Positions 4,469 to 9,832 of a stretch of 9,832 nucleotides of DNA are shown in pieces. The DNA comes from an uncultured Oscillibacter sp. (GTDB taxonomy: Bacteria > Bacillota > Clostridia > Oscillospirales > Oscillospiraceae), in assembly GCA_910588175.1 (NCBI GenBank), contig CAJUQQ010000066.1:1-9832 (forward strand). The letters run 5' to 3'. The number at the start of each line of letters is the position of its first letter. Position 1 is the stretch's first letter. Below the pieces are notes generated by a model. It searched no databases. It was given only the letters and a program-made list of their open reading frames with translations, and was not told the origin of the DNA. The position numbers and the translations under genes are program-made.

Positions 4469-5905
4469 ATGCTGAGAAAAACAAAAATTATCTGTACCCT
4501 GGGCCCCGCCGTGGACAGCGAGGAAATGATCGTCGCCTTGATCAAGGGCGGCATGAACGGCGCCCGGTTCAACTTTTCCCACGGCAGCCACCCGGAGCAT
4601 CTGGAGCGGCTGAACCGCCTGAAGGCCGTCCGGGACCGGATGGGCGGCGCCGTGGCCACCATTCTGGACACCAAGGGCCCGGAGATCCGCATCAAGAGCT
4701 TTGAGACCAAGACCGTGGAGCTCGCCGCCGGAGAGACCTTCACCCTCACGGTGGAGGACGCGCCCGGCGACGCGTCCCGGGTCTCCGTCACCTACGCCAA
4801 GCTCCACGAGGAGGTGGCCCCCGGTCAGGAGATTCTGATTGACGACGGCCTGGTCGCCCTGCGGGTCCGGGAAATCCGGGGCGGCGACATCGTCTGCGAG
4901 GTGGAGAACGGCGGAACCCTGTCCGCCAACAAGTCCATCAACATCCCCGGGGCCCACATCCAGCTCCCCGCCCTGACGGAGAAGGACGTGGCGGACATCC
5001 GCTTCGGCGTGGAGAACGATTTCGACTTCATCGCCGCCTCCTTTGTCCGCCGGGCCGCCGATGTGGAGGCCGTCCGGCAGGTGCTCCACGACTGCGGCGG
5101 GGACGATGTAAAAATCATCGCCAAAATTGAAAACCAGGAGGGCATCGACAACATCGACGATATCCTGGCCGCCGCCGACGGGGTCATGGTGGCCCGGGGC
5201 GATCTGGGGGTGGAGATTCCCGCCGCCAAGGTCCCCGCTCTCCAGAAGCGGATGATCCGCAAGGGCCTTCAGGCGGGCAAACCGGTGATTACGGCCACCC
5301 AAATGCTGGACTCCATGATGCGCAACCCCCGTCCCACCCGGGCGGAGGTCTCGGACGTGGCCAACGCCGTCTACGACGGTACCAGCTGCGTCATGCTCTC
5401 CGGGGAGACTGCCGGAGGCAAGTACCCCGTGGAGGCTCTGGCCGCCATGCTGGAGATCGTCACGGAGGCGGAGGGCTCCATCGACTACTGGAAGCGGTTC
5501 CAGAAGCAGCTGGTGATCACCACCTCCAACAACATCAACGACGCCATCACCCACACCTGCTGCCTCACCGCCCGGGACCTGGACGCCACGGCCATCCTGG
5601 CGGCCAGCAGCTCCGGCCGGACGGCCCGGATGATCTGCCGGTTCCGCCCCGCCTGCCCGGTGGCGGCGCTGACCATGCAGGAGAAGACCCGGCGGCAGCT
5701 GGCCATCTGCTGGGGAGTGATTCCCTTCCTGACGGGGGAAGTCAACTCCACGGACCGGATTTTCTCCCTCTCCGCCGAGGTGGCGGTGAAAGAGGGGCTG
5801 GTCCAGCCCGGGGACACGGTGGTCATCACCGCCGGGGTGCCCCTGGGGAAGAGCGGGTCCACGAACCTGATCAAGGCGCAGGTTATTGAGGATATTACGC
5901 TGTAA
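4469..5905 (+). CDS. pyk: Pyruvate kinase
   Basis: Pyruvate kinase makes pyruvate and ATP from phosphoenolpyruvate and ADP, the last step of glycolysis. At 478 residues it has the standard E. coli-like length and lacks the extra C-terminal phosphotransfer-like domain found in Bacillus enzymes. Visible sites: KTKIICTLGPA at the N-terminus; R33, N35 and S37 in ARFNFSHG; D67, K69, E72 and R74 in LDTKGPEIR (the Glu points to the K+-dependent type); K219 and E221 in IIAKIENQEG; D245 in MVARGDLGVE; T277 in ITATQMLDSM; and PTRAEVSDVANAVYDG. The B domain occupies about residues 74-170, and the C-terminal allosteric domain begins near 350 (SSSGRTARMI, with VVITAGVPLGKSGSTNLIKA near the end). The start has an AAGGAGG site with 8-base spacing. 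It appears monocistronic. Confidence 0.98.
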   Translation: MLRKTKIICTLGPAVDSEEMIVALIKGGMNGARFNFSHGSHPEHLERLNRLKAVRDRMGGAVATILDTKGPEIRIKSFETKTVELAAGETFTLTVEDAPGDASRVSVTYAKLHEEVAPGQEILIDDGLVALRVREIRGGDIVCEVENGGTLSANKSINIPGAHIQLPALTEKDVADIRFGVENDFDFIAASFVRRAADVEAVRQVLHDCGGDDVKIIAKIENQEGIDNIDDILAAADGVMVARGDLGVEIPAAKVPALQKRMIRKGLQAGKPVITATQMLDSMMRNPRPTRAEVSDVANAVYDGTSCVMLSGETAGGKYPVEALAAMLEIVTEAEGSIDYWKRFQKQLVITTSNNINDAITHTCCLTARDLDATAILAASSSGRTARMICRFRPACPVAALTMQEKTRRQLAICWGVIPFLTGEVNSTDRIFSLSAEVAVKEGLVQPGDTVVITAGVPLGKSGSTNLIKAQVIEDITL

Positions 5906-5961
5906 TACCGCTCTCCCAAGCGGGGGGCTGGTGCTCGCCCTGACGGGCGGGGCGGATTGGT

Positions 5962-5979
5962 AACCAGCGATGGCTGGTT
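5962..5979 (+). terminator. Short hairpin after pyk at the outer edge of the inverted repeat
   Basis: AACCAGC (5962-5968) and GCTGGTT (5973-5979) pair around GATG, 57 bases past the pyk stop. The nearest T-rich stretch begins at 5994, too far for a classical terminator. Two small GC stems also lie between the stop and this site (CCGCT/AGCGG at 5908-5923; CGCCC/GGGCG at 5936-5949). Confidence 0.35.
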
Positions 5980-6196
5980 CATTGCACCCCCCATTTTCTC
6001 TTTTTCTTCCAGAAGAAAAAAAGAAAACGGGCCGTGCACGGTCCAAAAGAGAAAAAGAAGTACGGGGAAACGATGCGGGGGCGCGCCTGAATGACCGGCG
6101 GAGCCGGAATGACTTCCCGCGCGCAATTAGATTGAGCGGGGGTGTCCTGTGACGAATGGACCAGCTCCTCTTTTTGCTGCCGCACTCCGGTGGTTG
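5969..6196 (+). repeat. Left arm of a 228-base long inverted repeat
   Basis: This arm matches the reverse complement of 6290-6517 with constant register (left position p pairs with 12486-p). Positions 5983-6064 (82 bases) are identical to the other arm, as are 6163-6196 (34 bases). The middle (6065-6162) is diverged but clearly alignable, with a compensating one-base gap. The identical block contains a hairpin of its own, a pyrimidine run 5994-6009 against a purine run 6012-6027 with one mismatch. It is followed by the palindrome CCGTGCACGG at 6032-6041. I see no gene or transposase in it. Together with 5906-5968 and the spacer it accounts for most of the 628-base gene-free gap between pyk and greA. 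Confidence 0.95.
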
Positions 6197-6205
6197 AAGA
6201 AAATT

Positions 6206-6239
6206 AGAAGGTCTACCGTTTTTCAGCGGTAGACCTTCT
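6206..6239. terminator. Probable bidirectional intrinsic terminator for pyk and greA
   Basis: AGAAGGTCTACCG (6206-6218) and CGGTAGACCTTCT (6227-6239) form a perfect 13-bp stem with an 8-base loop. It is followed by TTCTGCTTTT on the plus strand and by AATTTTCTTC on the minus strand. It lies in the spacer between the two arms of the long inverted repeat, midway between convergent pyk and greA, and is the best terminator candidate for both. Confidence 0.7.
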
Positions 6240-6289
6240 TCTGCTTTTGGTGCGGGGATCTTCAAAGCCCGGTAAACGCAGCTTTACAG

Positions 6290-6517
6290 CAACCACCGGA
6301 GTGCGGCAGCAAAAAGAGGAGCTTGTCCATGCAGTGAAGAGCAACCCCCGCCGAATCCAATTACGCGAGGGTAGTCATTCTGGCTCCGCCAATCATTCAG
6401 GCGCGCCCCGTCGCGTCCCCTCGTACTTCTTTTTCTCTTTTGGACCGTGCACGGCCCGTTTTCTTTTTTTCTTCTGGAAGAAAAAGAGAAAATGGGGGGT
6501 GCAAAGGACCAGCCATC
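6290..6517 (-). repeat. Right arm of the 228-base long inverted repeat
   Basis: Reverse-complement copy of 5969-6196. Positions 6422-6503 are the perfect 82-base match and 6290-6323 the perfect 34-base inner match. Its internal hairpin falls at 6459-6492. The outer end stops 16 bases short of the greA stop codon, so the greA 3' end reads into this arm. The 93-base spacer between arms (6197-6289) contains only the terminator hairpin and about 50 bases of unique sequence. Confidence 0.95.
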
Positions 6518-6527
6518 TTCATGGCTG
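6510..6527 (-). terminator. Short hairpin just past the greA stop
   Basis: CAGCCAT (6510-6516) and ATGGCTG (6521-6527) pair around CTTC, about 6 bases after the greA stop on the minus strand. Downstream on that strand is GTCCTTTGC, with no proper U-run, so termination here would be weak. It overlaps the outer end of the right repeat arm. Confidence 0.35.
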
Positions 6528-6533
6528 TATCCC

Positions 6534-7037
6534 TCAATAGGCACTGATATCCAGCGTCTCGTCGTCCTCCCCCTTTTCAATCCCCCGAATTTCCAGAAAA
6601 TACTTCATATTTGGGTTCACTTCAACCTCCACCCGGTCCCCGGCCCGGCGGCCGAGAATCGCCTTCCCCACCGGGGACTCCTTGCTTACCAAGCCCTTCA
6701 GGGCGTCCTGCCGCAGGGTGGTGACAATCCGGACCACCATTTCCTTCTTTGCCATCTCATTGTAAATCGTCACCCGGTCAAACAGCCCCACAGCGTCCGC
6801 CCCGCCTGTTACCTCAATGACCTTCGCCGTGCGGATCATCCGCTCCAGATACCGGATGCGGCTGTCGTTCCGGTTTTTCGCCTGCTTGGCGCACTTGTAC
6901 TCGAAGTTCTCGCTCAGGTCCCCGAAGGCCCGGGCGGTCTGAACCTCCTCGATCAGCTGAGGCCGGAGGACCCGGACCCGGTGATCCAGCTCCTCCCGCA
7001 TCTTTTTGATATCCACCGCCGTCAGTTCGTCGTACAC
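6534..7037 (-). CDS. greA: GreA-family transcript cleavage factor
   Basis: A 167-residue Gre factor. Gre proteins insert a coiled coil through the RNA polymerase secondary channel and stimulate cleavage of backtracked RNA. Residues about 8-75 form the N-terminal coiled coil; the tip reads ARAFGDLSENFEYKCAK, with D40 and E43 at the positions of the acidic pair that acts on the catalytic magnesium. The C-terminal FKBP-like domain has LFDRVTIYNE and SKESPVGKAILGRRAGDRVEVEV. An acidic tail (GEDDETLDISAY) makes it slightly longer than E. coli GreA (158). The GTG start at 7037-7035 is chosen because AAGGAGGG lies 7 bases upstream; the in-frame reading further upstream would overlap yqeC. The coil is more divergent than housekeeping GreA (YKCAKQAKNRNDSRIRYLE), so this could be a second Gre paralogue. 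The predicted leader is only about 16 bases. Confidence 0.9.
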   Translation of the reverse strand: MYDELTAVDIKKMREELDHRVRVLRPQLIEEVQTARAFGDLSENFEYKCAKQAKNRNDSRIRYLERMIRTAKVIEVTGGADAVGLFDRVTIYNEMAKKEMVVRIVTTLRQDALKGLVSKESPVGKAILGRRAGDRVEVEVNPNMKYFLEIRGIEKGEDDETLDISAY

Positions 7038-7059
7038 GGCGCATCCCTCCTTTCCGCCC

Positions 7060-7088
7060 ATCATAGCGCGTCCCGCCGCCGGTGTCAA
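7060..7088 (-). promoter_or_regulatory. Strong greA promoter
   Basis: On the minus strand TTGACA (7088-7083), exactly 17 bases, then TATGAT (7065-7060). Transcription should begin near 7053, almost at the ribosome binding site, giving a very short leader. The -35 box is 7 bases from the -35 of the divergent yqeC promoter. Confidence 0.8.
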
Positions 7089-7095
7089 GCCGCCC

Positions 7096-7124
7096 TTGAC
7101 GGCGGGCCGGGAGGGTGCTATCCT
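7096..7124 (+). promoter_or_regulatory. Promoter of the yqeC-yqeB-selD operon
   Basis: TTGACG (7096-7101), 17 bases, then TATCCT (7119-7124) with the extended TGC directly before it. The transcript would start near 7131. The two divergent -35 boxes make the dyad GTCAAG-N5-CTTGAC (7084-7100). Confidence 0.75.
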
Positions 7125-7155
7125 ATAAGGAGAACAACGAAAGGGAGAATCTGCC

Positions 7156-7917
7156 ATGCCGCTGTCCGAACGGCTGGGCATCCGCCCCGGCGTCACCGCC
7201 GTCATAGGCGGCGGCGGAAAAACCACCCTTCTGCGGACCCTGGGAGAGGAGCTGGCGGCGGGCGGGGCCCGGGTGTTGCTCTGCGCCACCACGAAGATAT
7301 ACCCCTTTGACGGCCTGCTCAACCTGGCGGACCCTACGGAGGAGACCCTGGCGGAGGCGCTGGAGTCCCGCCGCCTGGTCTGCGCCGGAACTCCGGTTCC
7401 CGGCACGGGAAAGCTCACCGCTCCGGGCCTCCCCATGGCCCGCCTGGCGGCGCTGGCGGACTGCGTGCTGGCGGAGGCCGACGGCTCGGCGGGCCGCCCT
7501 CTCAAAGCCCACGCCGCCCACGAGCCGGTGGTTCCCCGGGAGGCGAACCAGATCATTCAGGTCGTGGGGGCCTCCGGCTTTGGCCGCCCGATCCGGGAGG
7601 CGGTCCACCGGCCGGAGAGGTTTTGCGCCCTGACGGGGCTGGAGCCGGAGGATCCGGTGACGCCGGAGGCCCTGGCGGAGGTTCTGCGGGCGGAGGCGTC
7701 CCGGACGTGGCCGCCCATCCGGGTACTGGTCAATCAGGCGGAGGACGAAACCGCCATGGAGGCCGCCCGCCGCCTGGCGGAACGGCTACCCTGGCCCGTG
7801 TGCGCCGGGGCGTTGAAAAGGAGGAGCTGGATATGCTTGTCATCATTCGGGGGGCCGGGGACATCGCCACCGGCATTGCCCTGCGCCTGTGGCGGGCGGG
7901 GATTCGGGTGGTCATGA
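7156..7917 (+). CDS. yqeC: YqeC, selenium-cofactor-associated P-loop protein, with a probable read-through tail
   Basis: YqeC is found beside selD and yqeB in genomes with selenium-dependent molybdenum hydroxylases and is thought to help make or insert their labile selenium cofactor; its reaction is not established. Visible features: AVIGGGGKTTLLRTLGEEL, a Walker-A-like loop (K22, T23); LLCATTKIYPF; VLAEADGSAGRPLKAHAAHE and PVVPREAN, the family signature around residues 111-135; and RVLVNQAEDE near 192. The family-like part ends at about CAGALKRRS (residue 224). The reading frame then continues 29 residues through TGG at 7828-7830 to TGA at 7915, overlapping yqeB by 85 bases in another frame. 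That tail has no family character, so either the stop was lost or a frameshift is present. The start has AAGGGAG with 8-base spacing. First gene of the operon. Confidence 0.9.
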   Translation: MPLSERLGIRPGVTAVIGGGGKTTLLRTLGEELAAGGARVLLCATTKIYPFDGLLNLADPTEETLAEALESRRLVCAGTPVPGTGKLTAPGLPMARLAALADCVLAEADGSAGRPLKAHAAHEPVVPREANQIIQVVGASGFGRPIREAVHRPERFCALTGLEPEDPVTPEALAEVLRAEASRTWPPIRVLVNQAEDETAMEAARRLAERLPWPVCAGALKRRSWICLSSFGGPGTSPPALPCACGGRGFGWS

Positions 7918-8666
7918 CCGACCTGGAGAAGCCCGTTGCCATTCGCCGCACCGTGGCCTTTTCCCAGGCCGTTGTCCATGGGGAGGCGGCGGTGGAGGAC
8001 GTGACCGCCCGGCGGGCGGACTGTCCGGGTCAGGCCTTGGAGTGGCTGAAAAACGGCGTGATTCCGGTGCTGGCGGACCCCCAGGGGGCCTGCGTCCCGG
8101 CCCTCCGGCCCGACGCGGTGGTGGATGCTATTCTGGCGAAGAAGAACCTGGGCACCAAAATCACCGACGCCCCGGTGGTGATCGGCGTGGGCCCCGGCTT
8201 TACGGCGGGAGAGGACTGCCACGCCGTGGTGGAGACCATGCGGGGCCACTATCTGGGCCGGGCTCTTTACGAGGGCTCCGCCCAGCCCAACACGGGAATC
8301 CCCGGCCTCATCGGCGGCTTCGCCGGGGAGCGGGTCCTCCGGGCTCCGGCGGAAGGGGTTTTCCACCAGTTCCTAGACATCGGCGCCCAGGTGAAGGAAG
8401 GAGACGTGGCCGCTGAGGTGGACGGCCTCCCCATGCTCTGCACGCTGGATGGGGTGCTCCGGGGCATCCTGCCGGAGGGGACCCCGGTCCATAAGGGCAT
8501 GAAGGCCGGGGACATCGACCCCCGGTGCGAACTGGAGCACTGCTACTGCGCCAGCGACAAGGCCCTGGCGGTGGGGGGCGGCGTGCTGGAGGCGGTTCTG
8601 CGCCTCAGCGGGGCGCTGGCGGACGGCGCGCCGTCCACCCCGCCCGGCAGGGCGGGGAGCGTTTAG
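7833..8666 (+). CDS. yqeB: YqeB, selenium-dependent molybdenum hydroxylase system protein (EF2563 family)
   Basis: A 277-residue protein of the YqeB/EF2563 family. It is associated with maturation of selenium-dependent molybdenum hydroxylases such as xanthine dehydrogenase; the exact step is unknown. The N-terminus (VIIRGAGDIATGIALRLWRA, then GIRVVMTDLE) is a Rossmann-like nucleotide-binding beta-alpha-beta. Further markers are ITDAPVVIGVGPGFTAGEDC, MRGHYLGRALYEG, PNTGIPGLIGGF, a carrier-like region around FLDIGAQVKEGDVAAEVDG, and a C-terminal HCYCASDKALAVGGGVLEAVL. The last 15 or so residues (DGAPSTPPGRAGSV) look disordered. The ATG at 7833 has AAAGGAGG about 8 bases upstream and begins exactly at the family's N-terminus. 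An in-frame extension to 7623 lies inside yqeC and was rejected. The start sits within the 3' part of yqeC, and selD follows after 12 bases. Confidence 0.93.
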   Translation: MLVIIRGAGDIATGIALRLWRAGIRVVMTDLEKPVAIRRTVAFSQAVVHGEAAVEDVTARRADCPGQALEWLKNGVIPVLADPQGACVPALRPDAVVDAILAKKNLGTKITDAPVVIGVGPGFTAGEDCHAVVETMRGHYLGRALYEGSAQPNTGIPGLIGGFAGERVLRAPAEGVFHQFLDIGAQVKEGDVAAEVDGLPMLCTLDGVLRGILPEGTPVHKGMKAGDIDPRCELEHCYCASDKALAVGGGVLEAVLRLSGALADGAPSTPPGRAGSV

Positions 8667-8678
8667 AAAGGAGCGCCC

Positions 8679-9719
8679 ATGTCTGAGAATCAAGTGAAGC
8701 TGACCAAGCTGGCCAGGTGCGCCGGCTGCGGCGCGAAAGTCGGGGCCGGGACCCTGGCGAAGCTGCTGGAGGGCATCCGGGTCCGCCAGGACCCCAACCT
8801 GCTGGTGGGCTTCGACCGGAGCGACGATGCCTCGGTCTACAAGCTCTCCGAAGACCTGGCCCTGGTCCAGACCGTGGACTTCTTCCCGCCCATTGCCGAC
8901 GACCCCTATCTCTTCGGTCAGATCGCCGCCGCCAACGCGCTTTCCGACGTGTACGCCATGGGCGGGGAGCCCAAGCTCTGCCTGAACATTATGGCCGTGC
9001 CCAAGGACATGCCCCCCGAAACGGTCCACCAGCTGCTCCGGGGCGGCTATGACAAGGTCTACGAGGCCGGGGCCCTCATCACCGGGGGACACAGCATCCT
9101 GGACGACGAGCCCAAATACGGCCTGGCCGTCACCGGCTTCGTCCGCCCGGACAAGATGCTCACCAACTCCGGGGCCAGGCCCGGGGATGTGCTGCTGTTC
9201 ACCAAGCCCGTGGGCACCGGCGTGCTGACCACCGCCGCCAAGGCGGATATGGCCCCCGCTGGAGCCATGGCCCGGGCTTACGAGCTGATGACCACCTTGA
9301 ACAAGGCCGCCCGGGACATCATGGTGCGCCATCCGGTTCACGCCTGCACCGATGTGACGGGCTTCGGCCTCCTGGGCCATGGGCTGGAGATGGCCCAGGG
9401 CAGCGGCGTGGAGCTGGAGATCGACGTGAGTGCCGTGGACATGATTCCCGAGGCGGCGGAGCTGGCGAAAATGGGCATTCTGCCGGAGGGCATGTACCGC
9501 AACCGTGCCTTCGCGGAGGATTCCGTGGACCCCGGGGCGGCGGAGCTCTGGCAGCAAGACCTGCTTTACGACCCCCAGACCTCCGGCGGGCTTCTGATGG
9601 CGGCGGACCCCGCCGGGGCGGAGGCTCTGTTCCGGGAGCTGGAGGGGGCCGTGCCCAGCGCCCAGCGGTTAGGCGTGGTCCGAGAGTACCGGGGCGGGAA
9701 GCGCGTCTTCCTAAGATGA
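8679..9719 (+). CDS. selD: Selenide, water dikinase (selenophosphate synthetase), Cys form
   Basis: SelD makes selenophosphate from selenide and ATP, the selenium donor for selenocysteine, selenouridine in tRNA, and the labile selenium cofactor of some molybdenum hydroxylases. The 346-residue length is normal. The N-terminal active site CAGCGAKVGAG has C17 and K20 at the catalytic positions; C17 is encoded by TGC, so this is not the selenocysteine form that many clostridia carry. Other signatures: NALSDVYAMGGEP, ALITGGHSI, FTKPVGTGVL, CTDVTGFGLLGHGLEMA and LLYDPQTSGGLL, all typical of the AIR-synthase-related fold. The ATG at 8679 has GAAAGGAG with 5-base spacing, and the gene lies 12 bases after yqeB. 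No selA, selB or selC is visible here, so with yqeB and yqeC the local role is probably hydroxylase selenium supply. Identity is very secure. Confidence 0.97.
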   Translation: MSENQVKLTKLARCAGCGAKVGAGTLAKLLEGIRVRQDPNLLVGFDRSDDASVYKLSEDLALVQTVDFFPPIADDPYLFGQIAAANALSDVYAMGGEPKLCLNIMAVPKDMPPETVHQLLRGGYDKVYEAGALITGGHSILDDEPKYGLAVTGFVRPDKMLTNSGARPGDVLLFTKPVGTGVLTTAAKADMAPAGAMARAYELMTTLNKAARDIMVRHPVHACTDVTGFGLLGHGLEMAQGSGVELEIDVSAVDMIPEAAELAKMGILPEGMYRNRAFAEDSVDPGAAELWQQDLLYDPQTSGGLLMAADPAGAEALFRELEGAVPSAQRLGVVREYRGGKRVFLR

Positions 9720-9722
9720 CGA

Positions 9723-9751
9723 AACAGCGGACGGCAAAGCCGTCCGCTGTT
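9723..9751. terminator. Hairpin ending the yqeC-yqeB-selD operon
   Basis: AACAGCGGACGGC (9723-9735) and GCCGTCCGCTGTT (9739-9751) form a perfect 13-bp stem with an AAA loop, 4 bases after the selD stop. The following CAGAGTTTC is not a strong U-run, so it is either a weak intrinsic terminator or a 3'-end stabiliser. Confidence 0.65.
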
Positions 9752-9802
9752 CAGAGTTTCAAAAAACAGGGAAACCATCCGCGGCGGGAAGGAAGAGAGT
9801 TA

Positions 9803-9831
9803 CGAGAGGAACCCAGGAAGGGTTCCTTTCG
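9803..9831. other. Hairpin at the right edge of the window
   Basis: AGGAACCC (9807-9814) and GGGTTCCT (9820-9827) pair around AGGAA. The stem extends outward through one G-U, one A-T and two C-G pairs (9803-9806 with 9828-9831). It could be a terminator or leader structure for whatever lies beyond the window edge; it cannot be assigned from here. Confidence 0.4.
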
Positions 9832-9832
9832 T

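Noticed and set aside
4340..6265. A long open frame on the minus strand (about 640 codons) opposite pyk and reaching into the repeat
   Set aside because: It is antisense to a clearly conserved pyruvate kinase, has low-complexity Gly/His/Val-rich content typical of a GC-rich shadow frame, and has no ribosome binding site or family signature.
5906..6533. Insertion sequence or MITE with transposase
   Set aside because: The arms resemble terminal inverted repeats, but the 93-base spacer cannot encode a transposase, and no target duplication is visible at 5969 and 6517. Kept as a repeat without assigning a mobile-element type.
6447..7310. Plus-strand open frame from the repeat arm across greA
   Set aside because: It crosses a terminator-like hairpin, the antisense of greA and two promoters; no start signal and no recognisable protein.
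7814..7816. TGA at the yqeC end as a selenocysteine codon
   Set aside because: It is not in the yqeC or yqeB reading frame, so it cannot be a recoded codon of either gene.
8373..9557. A long minus-strand open frame opposite yqeB and selD
   Set aside because: Shadow of two well-identified genes; the composition is dominated by His, Gly and Gln as expected from reading GC-rich coding sequence backwards.

Overview
The window looks like a chromosomal segment of a GC-rich anaerobic Firmicute, most likely a gut Oscillospiraceae/Clostridia relative. This is inferred from strong AAGGAGG-type ribosome binding sites, TTGACA/TATAAT-type promoters, GTG starts, GC-rich third codon positions, and a gene set (tepA-type ClpP-like protease, DUF6440-like small protein, YqeB/YqeC/SelD) typical of that group. 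No rRNA, tRNA, CRISPR array, integrase or transposase was seen.

Layout. (1) Positions 1-1907, minus strand: a compact three-gene operon proB - acyl/acetyltransferase - proA. Stop and start codons overlap at both junctions, and proA runs off the left edge. ProB and ProA are the first two steps of proline synthesis; the hexapeptide-repeat acetyltransferase between them is unexpected. (2) Positions 1989-2236: a terminator-like hairpin and a 70-residue membrane protein on the minus strand. (3) Positions 2314-3132, plus strand: a ClpP-like serine protease of the TepA family, divergent from the small membrane gene, with a TTACA-N4-TGTAA dyad over its likely -10. (4) Positions 3180-4306: a three-gene cluster (DUF6440-like protein, five-helix membrane protein with an FDERQ motif, small XRE-type regulator) behind a near-consensus promoter. 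It is bracketed by two copies of a palindromic GGGGCGGACC repeat. (5) Positions 4375-5905: pyruvate kinase with its own promoter and a hairpin abutting its ribosome binding site.

(6) Positions 5906-6533 hold no gene but contain the most striking structure here: two 228-base arms in inverted orientation (5969-6196 and 6290-6517). They include an 82-base block that is identical between arms and a 34-base identical inner end, and they enclose a strong hairpin that probably terminates transcription from both sides. (7) Positions 6534-7037, minus strand: a GreA-family transcript cleavage factor. (8) Positions 7096-9719, plus strand: yqeC - yqeB - selD, the accessory set associated with selenium-dependent molybdenum hydroxylases. 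Its promoter lies back to back with the greA promoter, with the two -35 boxes only 7 bases apart. The operon ends at a 13-bp hairpin.

Functionally most of the window is housekeeping metabolism. SelD makes selenophosphate, and YqeB and YqeC are thought to help place labile selenium on molybdenum hydroxylases. The less ordinary points are the long inverted repeat, the acetyltransferase inside the proline operon, the read-through-like tail of YqeC over yqeB, and the nearly abutting divergent promoters.
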